A DNA stretch of 64,000 bases from Brevibacillus laterosporus LMG 15441 (GTDB lineage: Bacteria; Bacillota; Bacilli; Brevibacillales; Brevibacillaceae), in NCBI RefSeq assembly GCF_000219535.2, contig NZ_CP007806.1, positions 866,501 through 930,500 of the forward strand, given 5' to 3'. This document shows positions 28,672 to 38,197 of this stretch, piece after piece (the stretch's first letter is position 1; every line of letters begins with the position of its first letter). The position numbers and the translations under genes were made by a program. The notes under the pieces are model-generated. The model saw only the letters and a program-made list of their open reading frames with translations, searched no databases and was not told the origin of the DNA.

Positions 28672-28970
28672 CTTCCCTCCCCATGAAGATTCGGATTGAG
28701 CTTTTTTAGATATTCCACCTGCGCTTTCAGGTAGGCGTTTTCCTCTTCTACGCTGCTGAAATGCTTCTTATTCCAGCGCCCCCGATAGTCCACAAATGAT
28801 TCTCCGTTTTGGTGCTTCTGAACCCACGCGATGATTTGGGCATCACTTTTAATTCCCAGTTTTTTTCTGATCATGGCATAGCTCCACTGGTCTTCGACCC
28901 GTAGGCGCACAGCTTCCTTTTTAATTTCTTCGCTATAGCGAGTAAAGACTTGTCCTTTTTTTGGTGGCAT
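28632..28970 (-). CDS. IS3-family OrfA (DNA-binding part)
   Basis: The 112-residue protein has an N-terminal helix-turn-helix (YSEEIKKEAVRLRVEDQW, YAMIRKKLGI) and a leucine-zipper-like helix (EEENAYLKAQVEYLKKL). It binds the IS ends and helps regulate transposition. It overlaps orfB by 40 bases in the -1 register. Confidence 0.9.
   Translation of the reverse strand: MPPKKGQVFTRYSEEIKKEAVRLRVEDQWSYAMIRKKLGIKSDAQIIAWVQKHQNGESFVDYRGRWNKKHFSSVEEENAYLKAQVEYLKKLNPNLHGEGSWISKPDLGPSKK
28635..28640 (-). other. Programmed -1 frameshift site A6
   Basis: Six A residues stand directly before the orfA stop (AAA AAA TGA). A one-base backward slip moves reading into the orfB frame (AAA ATG AGT), the usual IS3 route to the OrfAB transposase. 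Confidence 0.75.
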
Positions 28971-29016
28971 GAAAAAACCCCTCCGGTTAACAGTAATGAA
29001 TCCATGATATCATGAA

Positions 29017-29053
29017 CTCTTTTTTTACTGTCTACCGTAAGGGGATAATACCA
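29017..29053 (-). repeat. Right terminal inverted repeat of the IS
   Basis: Read on the minus strand it begins TGGTATTATCCCC and ends in AAAAAAAGAG; 29 of 37 positions equal the left end. Confidence 0.85.
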
Positions 29054-29149
29054 GGAGCGGGCCTCTTTTTTGTTGAATAGGAGTTAGTGTGTGGGATAAC
29101 CAAGAGTATCTGAAATGCTAGGAGGCTACTTCTTGTGCCGTTAAACATA

Positions 29150-29187
29150 TGAAAAAGGCGCCAAGTCCAAATGCTGTGGCGCCTTTA
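29150..29187 (-). terminator. Terminator of ytvI
   Basis: A 9-bp stem AAAGGCGCC / GGCGCCTTT with a 15-base loop, followed on the minus strand by T residues. Confidence 0.85.
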
Positions 29188-29230
29188 ACTCAGGGAAGCT
29201 GTAATACAATCGTATTACGAATTACGCTAG

Positions 29231-30385
29231 TTACAATTTCCCCTTTACGATATACATCCATAAATCTTCAAAGATTTTCGCCTTAACTAAAGCGTTGATA
29301 ATCACTAAGCTAACCGGTCCAATAATCAAACCTAGCACACCGAACAATTCTAATCCCGCAAATAGGGCTACCAGTGTGAGTAAGGGGTCTAGTCCTACAC
29401 TTTCAGCAACAATCTTTGGCTCGATAATCTGACGGAAGATCACAACGATGCCATACAAGACAGAAAGACCTACTACAAGACCGTATTGCCCCTTAAAGAA
29501 CAAGAAAATGATCCAAGGTACAAAGACTGTACCTGTGCCCAAATATGGTAGCAAATCGACCAGACCGGTTAATAACCCTATCGTAATCGCATACTCCACA
29601 CGCAAAAGCAAAAGACCAATAATCACAATAGCTGCGGTAATTGAAATAAGAGTAAGCTGCGCTTTTAAAAACCCTACCAATGCAGAACGCAAGTCTAAGA
29701 CGATTTGATCCATTCGATGATTAACACCAGTGGGTAAAATTTTGTGCATGCGTGATTTCCACAGGTAAAAATCCTTACTCAAGAAAAATGCACCTAACAA
29801 GGAGATGACAAATACCGTACCTAAGCTTGGCAGTGACAAAAGGAAGGCATTGATGCCAGATAAAGCTCCCACGATAATAGTTTGAAAGCTATTGCTAATC
29901 GTGTGCAGTGCTTCTTTTACGTTAGAATCAATCGTAGTCTGAGAGTTTAAATCCAGTTGTGTATAGAAAAACTGGAACCGATGATATAAATTAGCGATAA
30001 AATCATGCGCTAGAAAATTTTGGATATATCCAGTAAACTCTACGGAAAGTCTAGGGAGTAACTTGACCAAATTTCCGATTTCATTTACGGTCGTATTGAT
30101 CACCAATGTAATGACCCCAGTGACAATAAGTAGCAAAAGCAGCAAAACTACTGTTACGGACAGCCAACGGGGAAATCGAAGCCGTTCCGTTAAATTAGTG
30201 ACTGGGCGGTTTACAATAATCGCAATGATTAAAGAGATAATAAATGGGTAAATAAGAGGAGTGATCTTGATGACTGCAAAATACAAGGCCACGATGCAAA
30301 GAATCACCCATAAAAAACGAATGCCTTGAAAAAGGCGCGTTAGCCAAGTTTCCGGGGTCAGTGTAGTTCCCTCCTGATCTATCAA
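29231..30385 (-). CDS. ytvI: YtvI-like AI-2E/PerM-family membrane protein
   Basis: This polytopic protein of up to 384 residues belongs to the AI-2E exporter (PerM) family, about eight membrane helices, with the C-terminal conserved DLLPYLGTGTVFVPW and FRQIIEPKIVAESVGLDPLL segments. YtvI of B. subtilis is a sporulation-associated member in the same position. The frame opens at TTG 30385, but that codon lacks a ribosome site. A CTG at 30361 has AGGAGG eight bases upstream and could be the true start, giving 376 residues. The gene is divergent from citZ. Confidence 0.88.
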   Translation of the reverse strand: MIDQEGTTLTPETWLTRLFQGIRFLWVILCIVALYFAVIKITPLIYPFIISLIIAIIVNRPVTNLTERLRFPRWLSVTVVLLLLLLIVTGVITLVINTTVNEIGNLVKLLPRLSVEFTGYIQNFLAHDFIANLYHRFQFFYTQLDLNSQTTIDSNVKEALHTISNSFQTIIVGALSGINAFLLSLPSLGTVFVISLLGAFFLSKDFYLWKSRMHKILPTGVNHRMDQIVLDLRSALVGFLKAQLTLISITAAIVIIGLLLLRVEYAITIGLLTGLVDLLPYLGTGTVFVPWIIFLFFKGQYGLVVGLSVLYGIVVIFRQIIEPKIVAESVGLDPLLTLVALFAGLELFGVLGLIIGPVSLVIINALVKAKIFEDLWMYIVKGKL

Positions 30386-30722
30386 TTCATTAAACTTTCA
30401 CTTTTTCTGTCACGTATTATTATGCAGGAAGAGGTACATTTTACGCAAGTTTTAAGACATTTTGAGCCTAAAGTATAACTGTTTGAATTTTTATCATTCA
30501 CAAAATCGTCAATATCTTTTATAATTGGTGTCGAAATCATGTTTTGTTGTTTTACTCTTTCTTTTCTAGTTTACCCGTTATATATCTTATGTCTTACTTT
30601 CCTGCCTTTTACTTTATGCAAAAAGAAAATTCTTTTTTTTCGATTTTTTCGCAAAAGAATAGGGGGAGAAGATTTATCAAGAAAAATAGCATTTAAACCT
30701 ATACAGAAAAGGAGAGACGCAT
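30386..30722 (+). promoter_or_regulatory. citZ promoter and long leader
   Basis: A strong sigma-A promoter lies at 30497-30525: TTCACA, a 17-base spacer, TATAAT. This gives an untranslated leader of about 190 bases. The leader contains a hairpin ATTCTTTT / AAAAGAAT (about 30629-30662) among T-rich stretches. No gene is supported in these 337 bases. Confidence 0.6.
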
Positions 30723-31835
30723 ATGACAGCTACTAAAGGTTTAGAAGGTGTTGTTGCTGCTCAATCGGCAGTCTGTTCAATCATTGATGGCGTGTTGTGC
30801 TATAGAGGTATTAATGTTGATGAATTAGCTGAAAACGCTACCTTTGAAGAAGTGGTATATCTACTTTGGCATGGAGCCCTACCGAAGCGCGATCAGCTGG
30901 AAGCCTTCCAGAAGGAATTAGGAGCAAACGCCCAAATCCCTCAAGAGCTTATTGAAAGCATTCGTAATTTTCCCGAAGGCGTTCACTCTATGGCGGCATT
31001 GCGCACAGCTGTCTCTTCGCTAGCGCTCTACGACAAAGAGGCACAGGAAATGTCAAAGGAAGCAAATTATCGCAAGTCGATCCGACTAACCGCTCAGACG
31101 CCCACTATCGTTGCGGCCTATGACCGTCTTCGTAAGGGATTGGAACCAATTGCACCTAGAGAGGAGTACTCAATTGCTAAAAATTTCCTGTACATGCTAA
31201 GCGGAGAAGAACCATCTGATACGGCAGTAAAAGCATTTGATACAGCATTAATTTTACATGCCGACCATGAATTTAATGCTTCTACATTTTCAGCACGCGT
31301 GACAGTTGCTACTCTAACAGACATTTATTCTGGTGTGGTATCAGCAATTGGAACCTTGAAAGGCCCATTACATGGAGGAGCTAATGAAGCTGTTGCCACG
31401 ATGTTAGAAAAAATCGGATCTGTAGACAGAGTCGTTCCTTATATTCGTCAGGCTTTGGACAATAAGGAAAAAATCATGGGCTTTGGTCATCGTGTTTATA
31501 AAGATGGCGATCCGCGTGCAAAGTGGTTGCGTCATATGTCTAAAGAATTAACTGAACAACAAGGCAAAACAGAATTGTACGAAATGTCAGTGAAGATTGA
31601 AGAGATGGTTACAGGTGAAAAAGGATTAAAGCCTAACGTAGACTTCTATTCTGCTTCGGTTTACGTGTCACTTGGTTTAGCTATTGACTTATTTACTCCT
31701 ATTTTTGCGATCAGCCGTATGTCTGGCTGGACGGCTCACATCATGGAGCAATATGAAAACAATCGCTTAATTCGCCCGCGTGCAGACTATATTGGGCCAG
31801 TAAATCAACATTTTAAACCGATTGATCAAAGATAG
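30723..31835 (+). CDS. citZ: Citrate synthase
   Basis: The 370-residue type II-like Gram-positive citrate synthase condenses oxaloacetate with acetyl-CoA. Catalytic regions are visible: LHADHEFNASTFSARV, GPLHGGANEAV (His) and GFGHRVYKDGDPRAKWL (second His). The final Asp region is VDFYSASVY. The ATG at 30723 has AAAAGGAGAG upstream. citZ-icd-mdh order is the standard Bacillus TCA group. Confidence 0.97.
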   Translation: MTATKGLEGVVAAQSAVCSIIDGVLCYRGINVDELAENATFEEVVYLLWHGALPKRDQLEAFQKELGANAQIPQELIESIRNFPEGVHSMAALRTAVSSLALYDKEAQEMSKEANYRKSIRLTAQTPTIVAAYDRLRKGLEPIAPREEYSIAKNFLYMLSGEEPSDTAVKAFDTALILHADHEFNASTFSARVTVATLTDIYSGVVSAIGTLKGPLHGGANEAVATMLEKIGSVDRVVPYIRQALDNKEKIMGFGHRVYKDGDPRAKWLRHMSKELTEQQGKTELYEMSVKIEEMVTGEKGLKPNVDFYSASVYVSLGLAIDLFTPIFAISRMSGWTAHIMEQYENNRLIRPRADYIGPVNQHFKPIDQR

Positions 31836-31845
31836 TTCACTTGCA

Positions 31846-31916
31846 ATGAAAATTCTGGAACTGCCAATCGTGTGAGATTTGGTGGTTCTAGGCATGTCCT
31901 TTGGCAGGATTTTCAT
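31846..31916 (+). other. Hairpin-forming element between citZ and icd
   Basis: ATGAAAAT ... CTGCCAA can pair with TTGGCAG ... ATTTTCAT to form a long stem with a bulge. The inner part can instead fold as GAAC..CCAA with TTGG..GTTC. There is no T run, so it is not a simple terminator; it may be an RNA processing or stability element. Confidence 0.4.
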
Positions 31917-31961
31917 GTATTATAAAAAGAGATCAGATTATAAAAACATGGAGGGGTTCCT

Positions 31962-33245
31962 TTGTTTAAAAATCTTTCTGCACCAACACATGGAGAAAAA
32001 ATCACCGTAGATAATGGCAAAATGGTTGTACCTAACAATCCAATCATTCCTTTTATTGAAGGGGATGGAACTGGACCTGATATTTGGAATGCATCTGTTC
32101 GCGTTTTAGATGCAGTCGTAGAAAAAGCATATAAAGGCGAGAAAAAAATCGCGTGGTTTGAAGTATTTGCTGGTGAAAAAGCATTTAATCAATATGGTGA
32201 GTGGCTGCCTGAAGATACATTAACAGCAATTCGTGAATATCTGATCGCAATTAAAGGACCTTTAACAACTCCAGTTGGAGGTGGAATTCGATCTATCAAC
32301 GTGGCATTGCGTCAAGAGCTTGATCTGTATGCTTGCGTACGCCCTGTTCAATACTTCGATGGAGTACCATCTCCTGTTAAACACCCAGAACTTACTGACA
32401 TGGTGATCTTCCGTGAAAATACTGAAGACATCTATGCTGGTGTCGAATGGGCTGAGGGGTCCGATGAAGTTAAAAAAGTTATTCAATTCTTACAAAGCGA
32501 AATGGGCGTAAAGAAAATTCGCTTCCCAGAATCTTCTGGTATCGGTATTAAGCCTGTTTCCAAAGATGGTACAGAACGTTTAGTTCGCGCTGCAATTGAG
32601 TATGCTTTAGAAAACAACCGTAAATCTCTAACCCTTGTTCACAAAGGTAATATTATGAAATTTACCGAAGGCGCATTCAAAAACTGGGGTTATGAAGTTG
32701 CTGAAGCGGAATATGGTGATAAAGTATTTACATGGGCACAGTACGACCGTTTAAAAGCGGAAGGAAAAGATGCCGATCAAGCCCAAAAAGAAGCAGAAGC
32801 AGCAGGCAAGCTAATCGTAAAAGATGTGATTGCAGACGCTTTTTTGCAACAAATCTTGACTCGTCCAGCAGAATATGATGTAGTAGCTACATTGAATCTA
32901 AATGGTGATTACATTTCCGACGCATTGGCTGCACAAGTTGGAGGTATTGGTATCGCCCCTGGTGCCAACATCAACTATTTGACAGGTCATGCTATTTTTG
33001 AAGCAACCCATGGTACAGCTCCAAAATATGCTGGTCTTGATAAAGTAAACCCATCTTCTGTAATCCTGTCTGGTGAAATGATGCTTCGTCATTTAGGTTG
33101 GAATGAAGCAGCTGATCTGTTGATAGCAGCAATGGAAAAAACAATTTCATCTAAAGAAGTTACGTATGATTTTGCCCGTCTGATGGATGGTGCAAAAGAA
33201 CTGAAAACATCTGAATTTGCAGATGCCTTAATCAAAAATCTTTAG
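31962..33245 (+). CDS. icd: NADP-dependent isocitrate dehydrogenase
   Basis: The 427-residue enzyme converts isocitrate to 2-oxoglutarate and CO2. It has the substrate-binding region [20 protein letters not shown], the phospho-serine-type loop and the NADP site ([30 protein letters not shown]). Length fits the Bacillus enzyme (423). It starts with TTG at 31962 after GGAGGGG. It is 28 bases upstream of mdh. Confidence 0.97.
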   Translation: MFKNLSAPTHGEKITVDNGKMVVPNNPIIPFIEGDGTGPDIWNASVRVLDAVVEKAYKGEKKIAWFEVFAGEKAFNQYGEWLPEDTLTAIREYLIAIKGPLTTPVGGGIRSINVALRQELDLYACVRPVQYFDGVPSPVKHPELTDMVIFRENTEDIYAGVEWAEGSDEVKKVIQFLQSEMGVKKIRFPESSGIGIKPVSKDGTERLVRAAIEYALENNRKSLTLVHKGNIMKFTEGAFKNWGYEVAEAEYGDKVFTWAQYDRLKAEGKDADQAQKEAEAAGKLIVKDVIADAFLQQILTRPAEYDVVATLNLNGDYISDALAAQVGGIGIAPGANINYLTGHAIFEATHGTAPKYAGLDKVNPSSVILSGEMMLRHLGWNEAADLLIAAMEKTISSKEVTYDFARLMDGAKELKTSEFADALIKNL

Positions 33246-33273
33246 GAATCGAAAACTTGAGGAGGTCTATTAC

Positions 33274-34212
33274 ATGTCTTTTCAACGCAAAAAAATCGCA
33301 GTCATCGGTAGTGGTTTCACAGGTGCAACAACAGCTTTTATCCTAGCTCAAAAGGAATTGGGTGATGTTGTTCTTGTTGATATCCCTCAATTAGAGAATC
33401 CTACAAAAGGAAAAGCATTAGACATGATGGAATCTTCCCCTGTACTAGGCTTTGATTCAAAAATCACAGGTACTGCTAACTATGCGGATGTCCAAGGTGC
33501 TGATATGGTTATCATTACTGCTGGTATCGCTCGTAAACCTGGTATGTCCCGTGATGACTTGGTAAATACCAATGCTGGTATCATGAAATCAGTAGCAGAA
33601 AACGTAAAAATCTATGCTCCAAACTCAACTGTTATCATATTGTCTAACCCAGTTGATGCAATGACTTACACATTCTACAAAGCATCTGGTTTCCCTAAAG
33701 AGCGTGTTATTGGTCAATCAGGTGTCCTAGATACAGCTCGTTTCCGTACATTCGTTGCTGAAGAATTGAACGTATCTGTAGAAGACGTAACAGGCTTCGT
33801 ACTAGGTGGACACGGTGATGACATGGTTCCACTTGTTCGTTATTCCTATGCTGGTGGTATTCCACTAGAAACATTAATTCCAAAAGATCGTCTTGATGCA
33901 ATCGTAGAACGCACCCGTAAAGGTGGCGGTGAAATTGTTAGCCTGTTGGGTAATGGTTCCGCTTACTATGCACCGGCTGCTTCTATCGTTCAAATGGCAG
34001 AAGCGATCCTAAAAGACAAAAAACGCATTCTTCCATCAATCGCTTTATTGCAAGGCGAATATGGTTACCAAGATCTATACCTAGGTGTACCAACCCTGCT
34101 TGGTAAAGATGGTATCGAAAAAGTCTATGAACTAGAATTGACAGAAGACGAAAAAGCAGCTTTGGAAAAATCCGCTGACGCTGTTCGCAATGTCATGAAA
34201 GTTCTTCAATAG
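33274..34212 (+). CDS. mdh: Malate dehydrogenase
   Basis: The 312-residue LDH-like malate dehydrogenase interconverts malate and oxaloacetate with NAD. Visible are the dinucleotide fold [14 protein letters not shown], the substrate Arg loop ([18 protein letters not shown]), SNPVDAMTY and the catalytic His in [16 protein letters not shown]. The ATG has GGAGG nine bases upstream. It closes the citZ-icd-mdh group and is followed by a strong terminator. Confidence 0.97.
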   Translation: MSFQRKKIAVIGSGFTGATTAFILAQKELGDVVLVDIPQLENPTKGKALDMMESSPVLGFDSKITGTANYADVQGADMVIITAGIARKPGMSRDDLVNTNAGIMKSVAENVKIYAPNSTVIILSNPVDAMTYTFYKASGFPKERVIGQSGVLDTARFRTFVAEELNVSVEDVTGFVLGGHGDDMVPLVRYSYAGGIPLETLIPKDRLDAIVERTRKGGGEIVSLLGNGSAYYAPAASIVQMAEAILKDKKRILPSIALLQGEYGYQDLYLGVPTLLGKDGIEKVYELELTEDEKAALEKSADAVRNVMKVLQ

Positions 34213-34226
34213 AAAAAAGTATGACT

Positions 34227-34258
34227 AAAAAGGAGAGCCATCGTTGCTCTCCTTTTTG
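34227..34258 (+). terminator. Terminator of mdh
   Basis: A 12-bp stem AAAAAGGAGAGC / GCTCTCCTTTTT with a 7-base loop. Confidence 0.9.
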
Positions 34259-34451
34259 TTTGTAACCGCTATCTATCCCACCACTACGCCATCCATCAAT
34301 CCTTACAGGAAGAAAACCAAATCTTTACAAGAAAATTACTTGCACCGCTAAATGTCATCTGTCAGACTGAGATTACAAGCCTAGAATACAATGCATAAAG
34401 GCAATACTATAGAAGAGATAAGTTGAGAATTACATGTAGGGGGAAGCATAA

Positions 34452-35150
34452 GTGACGAAGATTTTGGTAGTAGAAGATGAGGTATCTATTTCTAAATTGA
34501 TTCAATTTAATTTGGAAAAGGCGGGCTATGGGGTAATTACCGCTTTTGACGGCAAACAGGCGTTAACAATGGCGCGTGAAGAGAAGCCAGATTTTATCAT
34601 CTTAGACCTAATGCTTCCATATATGGATGGTCTAGATGTCTGCAAAACACTTCGTCAGGAACGAATCAATACTCCTATCCTTATCTTGACGGCAAAAGAG
34701 GATGAGCTGGATAAAATTTTAGGACTCGAATTGGGAGCAGATGATTATATCACAAAGCCCTTTAGCCCTAGAGAAGTTGTTGCACGAGTCAAAGCTATTT
34801 TGCGCCGTTTTAATGCTAAGCCAGAACCAGATCAGGAAAAAGAAGAAGAGCGTCAGTACTCATTTGGAGAAATCGTGATCTATCCAGAAAAATATGAGGT
34901 CTTCCTCCGTGATGAGAAGGTGGAGCTAACTCCGAAAGAATTTGAGTTGCTTCAATACCTTGCAAGTAATGTTGGGCGTGTTTTAACACGTGACCAATTG
35001 CTTAATGCAGTATGGAATTATGATTTTGTAGGTGATTCTCGAATTGTAGATGTGCATGTCAGCCATTTGCGAGAAAAATTGGAGCAGGACACCAAAAACC
35101 CACGTTATATTAAAACGGTGCGTGGTCTCGGCTATAAATTAGAAGGCTAG
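34452..35150 (+). CDS. phoP: PhoP-type response regulator
   Basis: This 232-residue OmpR-class regulator has a receiver domain (residues 1-120; phosphoacceptor Asp52 in ILDLMLPYMDG, Lys in ILTAKEDE) and a winged-helix DNA-binding domain (about 135-230; VHVSHLREKLE, VRGLGYKLEG). Position after mdh and before a PhoR-like kinase and polA matches the phosphate-starvation regulator PhoP of Bacillus. It starts with GTG at 34452 after GGGGGAAG. phoR begins 15 bases after its stop. Confidence 0.93.
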   Translation: MTKILVVEDEVSISKLIQFNLEKAGYGVITAFDGKQALTMAREEKPDFIILDLMLPYMDGLDVCKTLRQERINTPILILTAKEDELDKILGLELGADDYITKPFSPREVVARVKAILRRFNAKPEPDQEKEEERQYSFGEIVIYPEKYEVFLRDEKVELTPKEFELLQYLASNVGRVLTRDQLLNAVWNYDFVGDSRIVDVHVSHLREKLEQDTKNPRYIKTVRGLGYKLEG

Positions 35151-35165
35151 GTCAGGGAGGGTACA

Positions 35166-36944
35166 GTGAATCGATTTCGCCTGAAGCTTACCTTTACAAT
35201 ACTAAGCTTAATTTCGCTTGTTCTTATTGTGATCGGGATATTTATTGGGAAAGTTATGGAACGCTCCTATCTACAGATGCAATATGATCTTTTAAGAAAA
35301 GAAGCCTTATTTATCTCTGAAACAATCATTGATCCAAAAATATTAACTCAGCAGGAGCGTTTGGAAGCCCAAATTCAGCACTTTACTGAATCTATGGAGG
35401 TACGTATTACTGTTGTTGACCCTTTGGGAGTCGTAATGGCTGATACCTCAGGTGTAGACCAAAAGCTGAAAAATCATGCTCATCGGGCAGAGATCGAAGC
35501 GGCCCTCAGGGGGCAGGTAGGAATCGCTCATCGGGAAAGTGATACTCTTCATCAGCAGATGATCTATGTGGCTGTGCCACTGAAGGATAATAAAACAGGA
35601 CAAGTCGTTGGGGCGGTTCGTTCCGCTATGTCCATGCAGACCATTACTCAATCTGTCCATCAGATGTGGTTTAGTTTGGTCATGGGACTTGTAATTACTT
35701 TGATTATCGGTAGCATTGTCAGTTCACGCATCTCTCATGGTATTACAAAGCCAATTGAAGAGATTATTCGGGTAGCAAGAAATATTACGCAGCGTCAGTA
35801 CGAGAGTCGCGTCAAAATTAAGCCTCGCGATGAACTAGGTCAATTAGCAACAGCGATTAATTTTATGGCGTCTAGTTTGGAACAACAGATGTATCAAATA
35901 TCGGAGAATCAGCAACGCTTAACAGGAGTGCTGGCAACGATGCCTAGTGGCGTGATTTTAATCGCCGAGAATGGGCGAATTGAGCTTATAAATAATGCGG
36001 TTGAAAAAATGCTGAACATATCTAGTTCTGAATTAGTAGGGAAATTACATTTTGAAGCAGGTCATAATTATGGCTTTAGTAAGCATATTGATGATGTTAT
36101 GCGCACGGGGGAACGCAAGCGGGATGAAATTCATATTTTTTATCCAACAGAGCGGATGATCTATGCTGATTTTTCTCCTTATGTGAACTACCGTGGTGAA
36201 ATTAAAGGTGTTCTGGCAGTGTTAAATGACATTACAGATATCCGCCGATTAGAAAAGATGCGCAGTGATTTCGTTGCGAATGTTTCCCATGAGCTACGCA
36301 CACCTATTACCTCTATTAAAGGCTTTACGGAAACCTTATTAGACGGAGCACTTAAGGATGAAGAGATTAGCAGGCACTTTTTGCAAATTATTTATGACGA
36401 GAGTGAACGTCTTTTTAGATTAATTAGTGATATTTTAGATTTATCTAAAATTGAGCAGAAACGAATAACGCTGACTTACACTGAGGTAGAGATGCACCGG
36501 CTCATAGAAGAAACAGCAGTCTTGCTTCGGGAACAACTGCAACGAAAAGAGCTTAAGCTCATTTTGCCTGCCGATCAAGGAATTATGCTACGAGCTGATA
36601 AGGATTGCTTGCAGCAGATTTTGCTTAACCTGCTGGCAAATGCGATAGCTTATACACCAGAGGGCGGGAACATCACGATTGAACTAAGACGGGATGAGGA
36701 TTATCTTTACCTGGATGTGGCAGATACGGGCATAGGGATTCCAGAGGATGATCTTGGACGGATTTTTGAGCGGTTCTATCGTGTTGATAAGGCTCGATCA
36801 CGAGATTCTGGTGGGACTGGTTTAGGCTTAGCTATTGTGAAGCACATATGTGAGTCTTTACATGGATCAATTACTGTAAGAAGTACGGAGGGTGTTGGCT
36901 CTGTGTTTTCGGTTACCTTACCCTTGGACAATCCAATCTCATAG
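35166..36944 (+). CDS. phoR: PhoR-type sensor histidine kinase
   Basis: The 592-residue kinase has a membrane helix (about residues 8-30), an extracytoplasmic PAS-like domain (31-165), a second helix (168-187), HAMP (188-240), PAS (250-355), and HisKA with His375 in ANVSHELRTPITS. The HATPase domain follows with the N box near 487, DTGIGIP at 520 and GGTGLGLAI at 549. This is the PhoR architecture of Bacillus. It starts with GTG at 35166 following AGGGAGGG. Confidence 0.93.
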   Translation: MNRFRLKLTFTILSLISLVLIVIGIFIGKVMERSYLQMQYDLLRKEALFISETIIDPKILTQQERLEAQIQHFTESMEVRITVVDPLGVVMADTSGVDQKLKNHAHRAEIEAALRGQVGIAHRESDTLHQQMIYVAVPLKDNKTGQVVGAVRSAMSMQTITQSVHQMWFSLVMGLVITLIIGSIVSSRISHGITKPIEEIIRVARNITQRQYESRVKIKPRDELGQLATAINFMASSLEQQMYQISENQQRLTGVLATMPSGVILIAENGRIELINNAVEKMLNISSSELVGKLHFEAGHNYGFSKHIDDVMRTGERKRDEIHIFYPTERMIYADFSPYVNYRGEIKGVLAVLNDITDIRRLEKMRSDFVANVSHELRTPITSIKGFTETLLDGALKDEEISRHFLQIIYDESERLFRLISDILDLSKIEQKRITLTYTEVEMHRLIEETAVLLREQLQRKELKLILPADQGIMLRADKDCLQQILLNLLANAIAYTPEGGNITIELRRDEDYLYLDVADTGIGIPEDDLGRIFERFYRVDKARSRDSGGTGLGLAIVKHICESLHGSITVRSTEGVGSVFSVTLPLDNPIS

Positions 36945-36957
36945 TTGATGGAATGAA

Positions 36958-37000
36958 ATAGAGTGCCAAACCGCCATTAGAGCTGTAGCACTCTATTTTT
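36958..37000 (+). terminator. Terminator of phoPR
   Basis: An 8-bp stem TAGAGTGC / GCACTCTA with a 21-base loop is followed by five T. Confidence 0.75.
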
Positions 37001-37101
37001 ACTGTAAAGATTTCCTGTGCGAAAAAAGATTTCCTAGGCATTAGTCATCGAGTGAAATAATCACCTCTTGTTCATACTACAAAAGGGAGGTGAAGGATTC
37101 T

Positions 37102-38046
37102 GTGATCAGTCTGATGGCAGGCTTGATGCTGGTTTTACAATTACAAGGAAATGTACCAGTTATTCAAAAAATGAACCAGGATGTCGTCTCAATAGACCGA
37201 AAAGCATTTACTCTTCCATTTACACATATTCCTATCCTGGATGTTTCGAAACTGGAAGCGTACATGTCAAGGCTTGAGAGGCAGGTATATCGTTCTCCAA
37301 TGAATGCTAAATGGGATGAACGTGAGAAAATCATCCCAGAAAAAAATGGTCAACGTTTAAATCGTCAAGCCTTTATGGAATCATTTATTTCTTATTTTTA
37401 TACCAATCAACAAACTCACTTGCAAATTCCTACGCTTACCGTTTTACCTAAGGTAGATGCTTCATTATTGAAAGACGTTTCACAAAAACAGATTGGTGCT
37501 TATGCTACTTACTATAATCCTCGCAATAAGAATCGAGCTAGTAATATTGCCCTCTCTAGCAAATCCATCGACAATGTGGTGTTGTTTCCTGGAGAAACGT
37601 TTTCTTTTAATCAAACAGTAGGAGAAAGAACGACAAAAAGGGGATATTTACCTGCTCCAGTAATTGTTCGCGGGGAATTATCGGAAGGAATTGGCGGGGG
37701 AATTTGTCAGGTTTCTTCTACTTTATATAATGCTGTGGACAAGTCGGGTTTAAAAATTATACAGCGTTATGCCCATAGCCGTAATGTTGCTTATGTACCT
37801 CCAGGCAGAGACGCGACGGTTAGCTGGTATGGTCCCGATTTTCGGTTTCAAAATCGCTATGCATACCCAATCCTGATTCGAGCAAGAGCTTTTAATGGCA
37901 TGGTGGCTGTTCGGATATTTTCCTTCTCAGATTTAGATTTCGATCCGCGTGAGGTACCTACCGTTCGTAAGCGATTGCCGGAAGAAACTGACCAGCCATT
38001 AGACAATGAAAGTAGTAAATCACAGCCAAAATTGCCATTACACTAA
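37102..38046 (+). CDS. VanW-family exported protein
   Basis: The 314-residue protein has a short hydrophobic N-terminus, probably a signal or anchor, and a C-terminal VanW domain (about 135-285) with GETFSFNQTVGERTTKRGY, GGGICQVSSTLYNAV and the Tyr/Pro-rich end. VanW proteins are found in some glycopeptide-resistance clusters and as wall-associated proteins; their activity is unknown. No van genes are nearby. The start is probably GTG at 37102, eleven bases after GGGAGG; a GTG at 37090 overlaps that site. Confidence 0.82.
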   Translation: MISLMAGLMLVLQLQGNVPVIQKMNQDVVSIDRKAFTLPFTHIPILDVSKLEAYMSRLERQVYRSPMNAKWDEREKIIPEKNGQRLNRQAFMESFISYFYTNQQTHLQIPTLTVLPKVDASLLKDVSQKQIGAYATYYNPRNKNRASNIALSSKSIDNVVLFPGETFSFNQTVGERTTKRGYLPAPVIVRGELSEGIGGGICQVSSTLYNAVDKSGLKIIQRYAHSRNVAYVPPGRDATVSWYGPDFRFQNRYAYPILIRARAFNGMVAVRIFSFSDLDFDPREVPTVRKRLPEETDQPLDNESSKSQPKLPLH

Positions 38047-38110
38047 GGAAATTTGTACTCTCTTAAAAGGTAGAAATTATAACCAAAGTATAAGAAATAA
38101 ATGAAAAAAG

Positions 38111-38139
38111 TTGCAATCAACTATAAATATTTCTATCAT
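38111..38139 (+). promoter_or_regulatory. Sigma-A promoter of the yitT-like gene
   Basis: TTGCAA, a 17-base spacer, TATCAT, about 60 bases before the ATG. Confidence 0.5.
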
Positions 38140-38197
38140 TATTACTAGGTTTCTACTAGAGACGATCCACAAGAAAGAGGGAGTGCGATGAAAACAT

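Larger units (their letters stand above)
27775..29053 (-). mobile_element. IS3-family (IS150-like) insertion sequence, 1279 bp
   Basis: Two overlapping minus-strand frames (orfA, orfB) lie between 37-base terminal repeats that match at 29 positions and begin TGGTA. The element is flanked by a 3-bp direct repeat GGA (27772-27774 and 29054-29056), the target duplication. Both frames and both ends look intact, so it may still be mobile. Confidence 0.9.
27748..29074 (+). terminator. fxsA terminator split by an insertion sequence
   Basis: The left arm AAAAGAGG (27748-27755) and the right arm CCTCTTTT plus T run (29062-29071) lie on either side of the insertion sequence. Removing the element and one copy of GGA rejoins them as a plausible hairpin two bases after the fxsA stop. 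The terminator is inferred to have been disrupted by the insertion. Confidence 0.6.

Noticed and set aside
30539-30736. 65-codon frame overlapping the citZ start
   Set aside because: It lies in the citZ leader, has no ribosome site and its hydrophobic translation reflects T-rich DNA.
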